Part shown: in pieces, positions 24,852-37,100 of the stretch | Numbering within the stretch: the stretch's first letter is position 1 | Layout: each line of letters opens with the position of its first letter | Assembly (NCBI RefSeq): GCF_041296385.1 | Contig: NC_091018.1 | Location: forward strand, 1,991,501-2,055,500 | Source: Aphelocoma coerulescens | Taxonomy: Eukaryota > Chordata > Aves > Passeriformes > Corvidae | Direction of reading: 5' to 3' | Length of the DNA stretch: 64,000 bases | Position numbers and translations under genes: made by a program | Notes under the pieces: model-generated | Database searches by the model: none | Told to the model about the DNA's origin: nothing | What the model saw: only the letters and a program-made list of their open reading frames with translations

Positions 24852-27800
24852 CCCCTTCCCACATCTTCCAATACTGCTGCTCAAAGGTCTTTGTCCAAAT
24901 ATATAATGGAAACAAATTGCCAAGGCACGGAACACACCATTAACCAGACTCTTTTTCCTGGGGGCTCTGAGAGGTGAGTGTTGAGCCTCCCGAGAACAAA
25001 TGCCTGTCTCACTTAGCCAGCGGCCAGAGTCAGCGTGCAGAGCTGCCCCTGGTGCTGAGGACCGTGTGTCAGCAGAGAGCTCTGCTCTGAGCAGGAGATC
25101 TGCTTCCAGAGTGCTCTCCTCGTACAAGTGAGAGTGGTAGTGAGAACACACCCCTGATAGGAAGAAATGTATATTTTAAGTAACTGTTTTAAGAAATTTT
25201 TTCTTTTGTCAGTCGTTAAATTTTTTGGTCTTGCAAGTCTGTTACCACTAGCTTCTGGTGATGGTTGCAGATAGTGAACAGCAGATAAATCTGTTCCTCC
25301 TGCATTTTCCAGGCAGACAGGAATGTCTGCCAGGCCAGCCCTGAGCCAGGCAGAAGCTGTGGCAATATGGAACAGAATTTGATTTAATGTTAGCATGCCT
25401 TTCAGGAGGTTTATTGACTTGATTTCACTATTGTGCTAACTAAATCCATGCAGCTTCCAGTTGATCTGGAGTGATGACTGCTTTTGTCTGCAAAATGCTT
25501 TCCACACAGATTCCTAAACCTGCCAATAAACAGAGCCACAGGTGAAAATTGTGGCTGCTGAAGGAAAAGAGTGGGTGTAAAGGTGATTGTTAGAGGTTGG
25601 AGCCCTAGAGAAAAGACAAAAAGAAAAGCTAAATCACATAAAAAGCAGAATTAGACCAACACTGGGAGAAGATAACCAATTCAAATTTCCAAAAGGATGC
25701 CAATAGTTTTACAGTTGCTCAGTGAGAGGGCTTGGCCAATTGAAGTTCTGGGAGCAGAAAATTCCATTGTTTACAAGTTGTGTTTGTTATTCAAGTTACT
25801 GGACATTGAGCATTCTTGACCTTATACAAGGCTAAAAATTGTCTTCATACATTAATTATGAAATAAATCTTAATTCAGCTTTACAACTAGTGCTTCAATA
25901 CTGCACCACCTCTAGGCGAAGACCCCTACAATAGTCCAGATTAAAATGATAATAGAATCAAAATTTTCTGTGCCCAAAGCAGGGTCATACATAAACCTTT
26001 CTGCATCAGGAGTCTGTGGTGCTTGTCAGTGATGCCACCTCTGTAGCCTTTTACCAGTTCCACCATTGCAGAGAAATATTCATGTGATGAATGGGAACTC
26101 CTCCCTCCCTGACCCCACCCAGCAGTTATTAGTGAACCAGACAACTCCTTTACAGTATGAGATTACTAGAAAATATAAACTAATTCTGACCCACAGATTC
26201 ATATTAATATTTCAGAAAACATCCAGAATTAGCAGCATCATTGGTATAAAGATCTGTCAGGAAAATATTGCTTATTGTGTAGAAAAACTACACATAGAAA
26301 ATACATCTTTTGTGGCCTCATTTCTTAATATACATATAAAAACTTTCTGTTTCACTGTTTTAATTGCTTTGAGCAACATGATTAAACTAGAGTTTTGCAT
26401 GGCTTGGTCAATTGAATGGTGTGTAAGCACTATCACAACTGTAGCTCTTGCAATAGTTGGAGGGATGGGGAGAAAAATGTGCAAGTCAAACCTATCTTCC
26501 TTGGACAGTGGGGAACAAATAGCTATAACAAGTAATTGATAAATTGGTCTGGTCAATTGGGTTAGTGACAAATGACAGCTGAGTCGGAGTCACTGCAGTC
26601 AATCTAGAGGGACAGTGTTCAAAATATCGTCCTTTGCCATAAACACTTTATCAATTTCTCCATATTTAGGTATAACGCTGAATAAAACCAATCTATATCT
26701 GTAACCTTGCATTAGAAGCATAGAGATAGTGCTGTTGTCACTATTTAATCCTGGTAATGCCCACACAGGCAGAACTTTGAGATGTGTCTGTTCAGCTCTT
26801 TCCTTTTCTTTCAGATCTTCAAAATATACATGAGAGAGAGCACAACAAATCTTTCTCTGTGTTCTGCTTCTTCTCTTGCATCCTTCCAGGACAGGTCCTT
26901 GCTCCAAGCCTGTTTCCAATCAACTTTTTCATTTTAGAAATAGCAGCAGACTCCACAGAACCTGGTGTAGTCACAGGGAATTGTCCTTGTCCCTGCTGAG
27001 AGCTGTGTGCTTTACCCTACCTTTCCCAGGAAGGGGAAGGCATGGTCCCTTCCCAGGCTGCAGGTTCTCAGCTCCACGTTGTGGCTTTCTTTCCCAGCAG
27101 AAGAAAGCAGAAATGAGAGGGTTTCTGGCATCTTGCTGTTCAGCTGTTTCCCTGGAGCAGCTGTAGCCCTGGAGGCCTGCCCCTATGTCCTTGGAATGTA
27201 ACACAGGCACTCAGGACAAACTGTACTGGTTTGGTCCATTTAACATGAATCCATCTGCTGCTCAAGAATAGGAAGTGGACAAATTGATATCTAATGAATG
27301 GCAGTGTCAGATATCGGAGGTGAATTTTAAATAAAAGGAATCTGAAACTAACTAGGCATTGCACAAACAGCAACTTAAGAGGAATCATTTTCTCTTCTAA
27401 GAGAAAAGACACTGTCTACAGGGAGAGCCTGGCCTCACTGCATGATAGGTTTGAACCAGAATGGAGAGAAGAGAGAAATTCCTCAGGGTGTGCTTTGGCA
27501 GAATGATGAAATAAATAAAGAAATGTCCTGGGTGGGAATACTTTTCTCTGTTACAAATGGTTTGAAGCATTCTTAGGGTTTTTGGCCAACTTAATACATA
27601 ATCCTTTAACTACAATGTTCTTGGCAAAGAATGTGCTTCAGCTTCTGTCTCATTAGAAGATGTGGCTCCTTTCAAAACTGCTTTACTTTAGTTTGGTGTG
27701 ACATTTGCAAGGATTTTCAGCAGTGCAGGAAGAATTTGGTTGTTGCAGGAGGTGCCTAAAACCCTGCTGTGGAAGTGAGCAGGTTGAGATAGCAAAGCAT

Positions 27801-28312
27801 GGTAGAGAAATGCAAGAGAAGGAGGAAAACCTGCTGAGAGGGAAATTCCCATGTTGATGCTCTGCCCAGAGTGAGAGCTTCTGGGACTATCCCCTTATTC
27901 CCAGAGCTCTGGCTGCTACTGCAGCTCCCTGAGCCTTCCCTGGGAGCAGCAGCAGTGCCTGCCTGGCACCTCAGTGCTCCTGGTTGGAACAGGGACCCTT
28001 TGCTCTTGTGCTCCCCAGCAGCAGCCTGTGCTCTGAGGTGTTTGATGGCATTGCTCTCGCCAGAGCTTTAGTGCAGAGAGTGCAGGGGCTTTGTCTTGGC
28101 TAGGGAAGGACTGAGGCTTGGCCTGAGTCTCAAGTTGGTTAAGCAACTCAACCAGGAGTTTATTCTGGTCTCCTGTTTTATCTCCTGTTTTATCACCAAC
28201 AGTTGTCAGTTCTCTATTGCTGAATTTTCTGACACTCAAGGGAAACATGCTCAAGATGTCCCAGCTGTGAACAACATCCAAGGAGTGACAGGATTTAACT
28301 TCATAGTAGTTG

Positions 28313-28632
28313 TGTGTCTCTTCAACTCCCTGAAAGGAGGTTGTAGGGAGGTGGGGGTTGGTCTCTTCTGCTGGGTATCAAAGTAAAGGACGAGAGGAAG
28401 TTGCCTCATGTTGCACCAGGGGAGGTTTAAATTAGATATTAAAAAAAAAACCCAAAACAATCACTGAAAGAGTGGTCAGGCACTGGAATGAGCTGGGGAG
28501 GTGGTGGAGCCACTGTCTCTGGAGGTGCTCAGGCATCTGGATATGGGGTTGTATTTCAGGGGTGATTGTGGTGGTGCTGGGTTATGGTTGGACCAGATGT
28601 TTGAACCTTGTTGATTCAGTGATTCATCATAT
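28313..28632 (+). mobile_element. CR1 LINE, 5'-truncated 3' end (plus strand)
   Basis: The order of blocks follows avian CR1: 'aactccctgaaaggaggttg', then 'gggaggtgggggttggtctc', 'gttgcaccaggggaggttta', a short A run at 28441-28450, then 'gagtggtcaggcactggaat' and 'gtggagccactgtctctgga', ending in a ggttggaccagatg block. The very end near 28610-28632 is decayed (gattcagtgattcatcat). Divergence from the usual wording is considerable, so it is an old copy. The subfamily appears different from the element at 14 kb because the middle block is of the type with 'ctgaaaggaggttgtag'. Confidence 0.92.
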
Positions 28633-31075
28633 GTAAGAATGATACATAATGACTTCATAATTGTGGGTAGCAGTGCACTACATGACAGAATTCTGCATTA
28701 ATACCAGCTGTGGGTTTAGTAGCTGCCTTATTATTTATTGATGTATCAGTTCTTTAGTGCTGTGTTGTTTAATCCATAAGTATTGTGGTCTTTTAAATTA
28801 ATTACACCTTGGGGCTGTAATTGCAGAGGGAAAGTCAGGCCATGAGGAGGGCTCTGTGTTACTTGGGCTGAAGCTGCACCTCAGGAGTGATGAATCCCCA
28901 CAGAGCACTCACAAATGGCCAAGGTCTCTGAAAGCAGATGGACACCATGCAGATAGGTAGGATTAAACCAGTGTATTTCTTTAGCTCCCTAGAGAATGAT
29001 GAAGAATGATGTTTTTAGAGTGGCAAGTGGGAGCTCAGTTGGAAAGGAGATGTTGCAGTTTTAAAGACTGCAGTGTTTGTGTGCTGATGTCAACACAGCA
29101 AAAGGTCTCCAGTCACAACAATGAAAAATCACACTGGCACTGTTGTCTCAGTTTTGCATTAGCATCTTGGCTCATCATTCAGAGATTTTGAGCAGAGAAT
29201 AATAGTTTTCTCCTTCAAGTTAAGGTTAAAGAGCAAATTCTTAACACAAAAGTTTCATATGAAATTGATTTGAGTCTGGTAAATCTGAGAATAAACAAAT
29301 CCTATCTCTAGCTCAATGCCTGTAAATAAATAATTTATTTGAAAGCATTTACACAATGAGAAAAAAACAGGGCTGAAGGAGGAGGTCATCTAATCCATTG
29401 AACTCTCTCTTAAATCTCTATCTCTGCTTAAAAATCTCAATGCAGTGCTGGAAACTATTTCATTACAGTGGCGTGATGCAGTCCTTCACTAACTTACAGT
29501 GAATAATTACCTACTTCTAATTCACCTCCCTGGCAGCTGGGAAAAGTCACCAAATTAGTCTTGTTCTGTGGGCATAGAAGTGAGCCTCTCCTTTTTCTCC
29601 TTTCACCTTGATGGGAGTTTTTCCTACATTTTGAAGTTTTTTTTAACAGTAATTTCAATCTAAAGGCTGTAAAGACTTTTATATCTGTTGGTATTTGAAC
29701 ATTTTGAGCAATTGGTGTTGGTGATTTTGTTTATCTCTGCCCAACTCAAGCTGGTTTTCATCTTGCATTAATTCTTTTGATTATTCTTCTGTAGCACTTC
29801 TCCCATCTGTGCAGTCCAGTGCCAAGCCACCCTTTTGGAAAATGATGCAACTTGGGTGCTTGCCTGTAGGTTATAACCACTTTTCTGGAGGTGTGTTAGG
29901 AGCAAAGATGGAAGCAATCTTAGCTGAACAGAGAAGATGGAAGAGTCTGTGGAAGGTGTGAGTATCCTCAGTGCCTTTGCTGTGAGGGAAGAAGGCACTG
30001 TAAATAGGCTGATGTGTGGTCCACCTACTGTATCATCCAAGAAAAGCGGGGGGATTATGGTAGAAAGCTGCTCAATATATATAAAGCTCCAACAAATGGG
30101 GGTTTTTTCTTGTGTCTTTAAGACTGGTGCAAGTTGAAAACTTGCTGAGCAAAAATATGTAGAAATAAAGGCAATAGAGCTGGCAGGAGCGTTGCTACTC
30201 TAATCAATAATAAAAGGATAATCTGTCTTTCTTTGTGGTACACAAAGCAATAATCTGTTGTTCAGATTGATTAAACACCTCAACTCTGCTTCGATTATTA
30301 ATCAATCTCTAACACAGCTTATTGTGAGTATAATACAAAGTACTAGAGATTATGCATAGTATTGATGGTGATAAGAGCAGGGGGGTGGGGGAGTCTTTGT
30401 TCCATCATGGGAAAAAATTGAACTGAGGTGAGGTGGAGGCTTTCTGTGGATGAGTTTTTTTGTTGATGTACCTATGAGAGGTTTGACTGCAGAATTCTAA
30501 AAAGGGGTCTAAAGGTTGAGTTTACACAGGTCACGGTGATTTTGATCTCTGATTCACAAATGTAGAAAGTGCCACTGACCGGACAGAGAAAGAATGTAAA
30601 ATATGAGAACCAAGCTTCTCGGCTAGAAAAAACCTGTCCTTCAGGAAACATGCTGTTATCTGGTATATTCTTTGCATTAAAAGCTTATTTTATCTCTTTC
30701 TTACACTATATCTTATTTGAGCTTTGGGCTAGCCTAGGCTTTCAGCTTTTGAGCTTCTTAAATTATGGGGAAAAAACCCTCCTTCCTCATCCTATGCCTG
30801 GGGTTGCAGTATTGCCAAAGTGGTTTATGTTTTTTACTGGTAGGCTAGGTATTGGTTTTACTTCAAAAGGTAGGGCAAAGAGTTAAAATTTTACTTGTTC
30901 AAATGACTTATTACTGTCTGAAAGGGGGAATTTAGGTTTTGCCTTTTCTTTTTTGACTTCTCTTAAGATATTCAAATACACCTGTTTGACTGAAATGTGT
31001 GAATCACACTCTATGAATTGCAAAATCACTTAAGCATCTGGGCAGTAACCTTTAATTTGTCTCTCCTTTGAGTCC
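28633..31075. other. AT-rich stretch without a recognisable gene
   Basis: No exon or protein match is recognised. A cluster of ATCAAT/ATTGAT motifs, including an 11-bp perfect inverted repeat, occurs at 30199-30308 and is listed separately. The remaining sequence is ordinary AT-rich non-coding DNA. Confidence 0.5.
30199..30308. promoter_or_regulatory. Cluster of ATTGATT/TTAATCAAT motifs with inverted repeat
   Basis: agattgattaa at 30264-30274 and ttaatcaatct at 30298-30308 are exact reverse complements separated by 23 bases. A third copy of the core, taatcaataat, lies at about 30199. ATTGATT is the core preferred by ONECUT/HNF6 factors, and TGATTAAT-type cores are also used by PBX/TALE homeodomain proteins. 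Binding is inferred only from the motif, and AT-rich DNA produces such sites by chance. Confidence 0.3.
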
Positions 31076-31141
31076 AGAGTTGGACTAAATGACTTCCAAA
31101 GGTTCCTTTCAACTTTTCTTATTCTGGAACTCGATGGTTCA
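31076..31141 (+). mobile_element. CR1 LINE 3' tail fragment (plus strand)
   Basis: About 65 bp match the CR1 end in degraded form: gttggactaaatgacttcc, then ggttcctttcaactt and a final ttctggaactcgatggttc corresponding to the terminal short direct repeats. It is a heavily mutated, strongly truncated old copy. Confidence 0.72.
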
Positions 31142-34100
31142 GCGATAAGGTGTGGAGATAAAGCATGCTCAGGATGTTAAAATTTAGATAGATTTGGTTC
31201 AGCTGGTGAGAGAAGTTGAGTTGATTCTTAATTATCTTTCTCTTTGGGAGGGTTCCCTTTCACCAACACTTAGGACTCCTTGTGGCACAAGCTCCTCCAC
31301 GGTGCTGCCAGTTATTCACCTTGGTCATCCCAGCCCTGAGGGACTTGGGGGAAATAAACGATTCTCTGTGATGGGAACAGCTCCAGTCTCAGTGCCCCCT
31401 CTCTGAGGATTTGCACACATGCCACAGATGCATCTTTGTTCTGTTCCACTCTTCTGTCCCATCATTTTAGCATTGAATGCACATCTGTGGTTTGCAAACT
31501 CGTGCTGGATATTCAGAAAAATCTTCACCTTTTGAACAGTACTGACCTGCATGATTAATGATGGATTATGCTGACAGTATAAGCTTAATTGCATTTTCTG
31601 TCTTGATGTTTTCCACTTGTGCTTGGGGTTTGGATTTTGGGTTTTTGTTTGTTTGTTGGTTTGGTGTTTTTTATAATGGCAGCATGAAATAATGAAGCTG
31701 ATGATAAAAATGCCTATAAAAATTCTGGCAAATTTATTATAGAACAACATGGCTTGATTTCTTATTTTTCTATCCATCTGGTCATTAGGCCTTTCCAACT
31801 GTCAGTGTCTAATATAATCTTGTTTAATAGCAGCGTATAATTAGCTTTATGTTGATCAGAGGCATTTGGCATGGTGGTGGTAACATTTGAATCCAAATAT
31901 CAAAATCCCAAAGAAGATAACCCAAAGACACATATGTCCAAGCCAGCATTTATGACTTTTAGTCCTAAAGTCTGTAACCGGTGATTTAGGCACGTGAGCT
32001 TTGAACTGTGGTACGGAAATTTATCAATTAAGAATCCTCAGGAGTTCTGGAAGCAAAGTACAGATGTCTCTCCAAATGGTAATGTGGTAATAAGTCACTT
32101 TCCCCCCCTCTATACAGTCCTGTTATTGCTTCAGATATTTAATTTCTTCTTACTTGTCTAGCTTCTTATTTTAAAAAGGTAATGAAAGCTATGCCTTGCC
32201 ATTGTTCCACAAGGAACAAATTGTCTCCATTTTAAGCCTCCTCCAGAGCTCTGTGTATGCAATCTATACACATGTGCTTCCTCTGTGGCTGTTACAGGAG
32301 TGCAATTTCCTGGTGGGTCTTTTGGGAGGTGATTTTGAGGTGAATTTGTGTTGCTGCACCTATCTGATAAATGTTTCGCCAATTTAACTTGGTAGCCATT
32401 GCTAGGCAGGCCAAAGAAGGGTGTTGATGTTCCTGGAACTTGGACTTCATCCTAAAAGTACGTTTCTCTCAGTTCTTTAAAGGAAAACTTGATTTGAATG
32501 GCTGTCTTGCAGAGATGTTCTTGCATATGGAGTTGGACAAGTCAGGTATTTGATCATAAAAGACCTAAGTATAGGGCAGGATTTCAAACACTACAGAAAT
32601 ACATTTATTGACTAGATCTAGCAAATTTTTTGGTTCATTGAGACATATTGGAGCATCAAACTCTGTACTCTGCTCTGCAGCCAGTCAGAATAAACCAAGC
32701 AGGGCTTCAAAAAAGGAAATACACCTTGACAGGTGAAAATTACATCTCCTGCATTATAGTTCTTTAAAGCTGGAATTGTCTTTGAATTTAGGCTTTCAGT
32801 TCTTCAATAAAAGATCACAGTTCCCTTTTTTTTCTTTGGCACTATAACCCATTTGAGGATTCTGTCAACACCCCTTTCAAAAAATGCAGAAACCTGTTAA
32901 GATTTGTAGGAGAAAAAAATCTATATAAGTTACCTTTTGCTCATAACTTGAAGTGCACAGCCAGAGCTTCCTCCAAGAAATGTTTCAGTGCTAGAGAAGG
33001 AAAAGCAGACCTCTGTTTCCATATGGTTCCTTGTGGAAAATAAGTAGTGGTACCACTCTGGGGTTTATTTTTGGCCTGGGTGTTTGCTCAGGGATTATTT
33101 TGGTTGTCCTCTACTCTGCTCTAACTGACCAGAATGTGAGGACACATCTAAACTCTGGCAGGGTGCTGGGACAGATACCAAGAGAGTCCATGCAGCTCCT
33201 GATGCCTGGATGTGAAGCACGTTGACTTCTCCTCAAAGAGATCTGCCAAGATTCATTGCAGGATCTGTTCCTTACCTTCCTCCTTTAATTTCCTGCATCA
33301 TTTAACCAGTGTTTTCTGTGGCAGAACTGCTCTGCACATCAGTGCTTCCCTTTATGTTTGTTAATAAATTGTGGCTTCTGCTACACGAGGGTTTTTGGCA
33401 GGTGCTGGTGAACATAATCTCTCCAGACTGCAGACACAAACTAAAGACAACTCCCAGATGTTTTAATAAGGAACCAGAACCTGTTAATGATGCATGGGAA
33501 GCAGCCAGTCATTCACATGATGCCTCCCCTTTTCTCTCCCCCTTCCCAATGAATGTAGTTTAAGATTAAACTCCTTCTCTATTCTTTATATTCATGTTTT
33601 CTGGCTTCTCACAGGAACTTACATCCAACCAAACTTCCTCGTACCTCAAACCACCTTTGGACAAAGTGTAATTTTGGTGTATGGAGTGGGGAAAAGGGAA
33701 TGCTACAGTTAAAAGTAAATTGAAAAATTATACACCAACATAGAAGAGCAGGTAAGAATGTTTTGTGCAGAGCTGAACTCTTTAAAAATGGTACTAAATA
33801 TTTTGGACTATTTTAATACATGTACTAAGCTCTATAGACAAAGCTATTGAAATATTGAGACCCTACAGAGATCCTAAAAAGCTTTCAAGCTAAATTTAAC
33901 TGAGTTAACTCCCAATTGAATTTGGTTTTCTTTTTTAAATTCTCAACTATGAAACAAAAATTTAAAAAATGTACCTGATGTTATATCTTAGAAGCCTTGA
34001 AAATAGCCCCAGAGCTCAACATAGATTTTCAATGCTAACGTGAGTTTTGATAATTTGAGGTGTGTGCCCTACAAGACCATAAGGGAAAGCTGTAAATTGG

Positions 34101-37100
34101 GTAACTCACCAAAACAAGTCCATTCTTATTCAGCAGAAAAGAAAACTTTCAGTAGTGTAGAGATGGCATGAAAAATTCTTATAACAGAAGCATCTCCAGT
34201 GCTAGTTGGGAATGTGATGCATTTTAGGCTTGTTCCATTAACAGTTCTTTAAGAAACAAAAAAACCCTGAACAATGTTTCAAAACTCCACTCTAGCCTCT
34301 TTGCTGCTGTCCTTGGCATTATCTCTGATACATTCGAAGTAGTTTTGCACAACAATTAATTGGATCTTTTGGGGAAGATCAGCAGAATTTCCACTTCTCA
34401 GCAAAACCAAATGGCTCTAACTTAAGGCTATCCTAGATCACAGTAAGAATATCAGCCATGGGAATTCCACCCTGAAGAATAAGACCTCTGTGAACCTTTA
34501 TCTCGTGGCTGTCCCATGTTCATACACTTTGCCAGTGAAAGGCACCTGGAGGGATGTGTGACAGAGTGTTATGTGGGGCAGAAACAGGGCTGGAAGAAAT
34601 TAACCTCGATATTGGTGGAAGTGAAAAGAAGCTTGTGTTTTGTGAATTGTGCATGTTTGAACAGAATATTATTCCATTCAATCCTTTTGCCGACATTGCC
34701 TGAATCTAGCAAGGTGATTTGCAGTACCTGGAATATTGGGGTTGGCTTGTTATTCGTGGCTGCTTCTACATTTTGAAGACATTTGGCTGTGTTGCTCTCG
34801 TTAGCGCCTCTGCACCGCTCTGTGAGGAGACTGCAGGCTGCTCTTGCCTCCTGCTGCCAGAGGAGGTTATTTCCCAGCCATGCTGCTTCAAATTCCTTCC
34901 AGAGTTGAATTCATGCAAAAGAGTTTGTCAATCCACTGAACAAATAAACAGAAAACTTTTTGCCTTGCAATTTAAGTAGTTTTGCTCTTTTAAGTAAGGT
35001 GAAAGACCTCCTTCTAGGTGAATTATCAGTCAGCTCTTTGAGCCACCTGGGAACGACCCTGTTCAAGTTTGTCAGTTAAGAAATGAGCTCCTGGGGTGAT
35101 TCTGAGCATCTTTGCATTTTTTGTTATGGAGTGGAGTCAGCTTTTTTTTGCTGGTCTTAATTGCCTTCTCCAATATATCCAGTTATTGGACATTTAGCAC
35201 GTCAAGTGGAGTAAAACTGCTGGAAGTACTGGCCATGCACTCTTTTGTTCAGTAGTTTAGCAACTGCCAGAATTGGAGAAGGAAAGAGTTTCGCTTTTGT
35301 GCCAGAGAAAATAAAGGCAGAGAGAAAGGTCCTTGATAACAAGTAAAGTTTGGGAAGGTTATGGGGGTGGGTTAGCATGGAGAGAGAAAGATTGTTCATG
35401 TGCTGTTTGGAAGTTAATGTATTTGCTCACACATTAAAGGTGTTTTGAAATGCCTTCACCACTTCCATTCCACCCCCAAGAGGAAGCAGCCAATTCATAA
35501 ATTTGCATAGAGAGTATCAGTTGTAAAAAATAGATATCACACCCCAAAATTTGGGAGTGTTGTGTATTAAGCCCAAGTGCAAGACATTAAATGTTATTGG
35601 AAAGCTATGACATTGGTTTACAAGTTAAATCACTAGCAAGACTTTCTTAGGATGTTCATCAAAATTTACTTACACAAATAAAAACAAAGAAACACATTTG
35701 TTTAATGATTGCAATTCCTGCTGCCTCCGATTTTTTGATATTCATCCTTGAAAGCTATTTACTTAATTTTTTGTGTTCAATGAGATAGTTATCATAACTG
35801 ATTATGTAAGATAATGATTTTAAGTTCTGCTGATACATCACTTAGAGAATGTAGTCGTTGGAATCACTGTAAATACGGCAGGTAAGAGCAGAAGAAAGGA
35901 AGAAAATGGACGTAAACATCCGTGAGCTCCAGTAGATTGATTTTTCTTGAGTGGTTTGACAGATAAAATGGTAAAGCAAAATGTTCAACTTCAAATGCAT
36001 CACTTGAAGAAAGTAGGAGAATGTGGCAGGGAAGGAAGGAGATGATGAATGTTACTTTGTTAGAGAGGAGAAAATGCAATTGTTCTGCATGAGGTGTTCA
36101 TCACTTTCCTTTTTCTCTTCTACAGCATTTGATAAACGTCCACTTAGCTGTAGTAGGCAAAAATCATGTTTAAAGTCTTGGTTCATGGGTCATCTTTCAA
36201 AGCATTACATCTTAATAGTTTAAAACTTTTGTCTGGTTCTGTACAACAGTTTAATATCTGAGACTTCAGAAGCAGTGAGGAGTTTCACTCTGAACAAGGA
36301 GGGTGTAAGGAATATGCATTCCCATCAGGGCTAAGCAGCTTCTGTGGAAATTCCACTGGAGATACTGCTCTCAGAGGAGAAACACATTACTCCAAATACC
36401 TCTCTTCAGAATAACAATGGAACTGCCCTCTGAGGGTTTCTGTGATGTTACACAGGACTGTGAGTGTTGCTGTCAGGTAGGAAGGGAGGAGAACAGACGC
36501 TTTATAGTGTTAGGTCACGGGTGGGCATATATGCATGGGTGTTTCAGGTGGAAGAACAAAAGGACTAAGGAAAAATGCTGCATGTAGATTTTTTTTGACT
36601 TTAAAAAACGCAGTCTAGCTTATTTACAAAGAATTCACCAGTTTTGTCCCTTAAAAATGTTGGTGAAAAAGGAGGTGCAAATGAGAGGTGGAGAAAGACT
36701 TTTGCTGGGAGACACCAGGCTTTTTATACCAGCACCTTCACCCACCCCTACAAAATGCTCAGTTAGTCTGAATCTCTTTTGTAGTCTCTAGCTTTTGGCT
36801 CCAATACACATTTATATGCAAAGCACTATCCAGCAAAGTTTTTCCTTGTTTCTGAGTTAAATTGCCATAGCAGATTTCCATGTGTTTTTGGAAGGTGACA
36901 GAGACAGCGGCTCTGTTCTCAAGGCAGGTACCGTTTTGTGAAAGATCTTTACTATTTATTGCATCTATTCCTGGTGGAAGATGGCAATTACTATCCCACT
37001 TCCAGCAACTCTTTACCTGAATCCTGACAGCTCTTAATTATGTGTGAAAGAAGTTATATGCAGAGAAATTTCTCAGAGCGAATTACCTGTGAGATGTGTT

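Larger units (their letters stand above)
17878..28312. other. Long stretch without a recognisable gene
   Basis: Mostly AT-rich with islands of higher GC near 21170-21360, 23060-23440 and 27000-28090. Open frames up to 170 codons occur (20412-20924 minus; 26066-26539 plus) but none resembles a known protein, and overlapping frames on the same or opposite strand are equally open. Three T-rich simple repeats are listed separately. A 10-bp inverted repeat (gtgttccaca / tgtggaacac) lies at 21274-21283 and 21335-21344. Confidence 0.5.

Noticed and set aside
26066..26539. 157-codon plus-strand frame
   Set aside because: It is of a length expected by chance, with no recognisable domain, no credible ATG context and no flanking exons.
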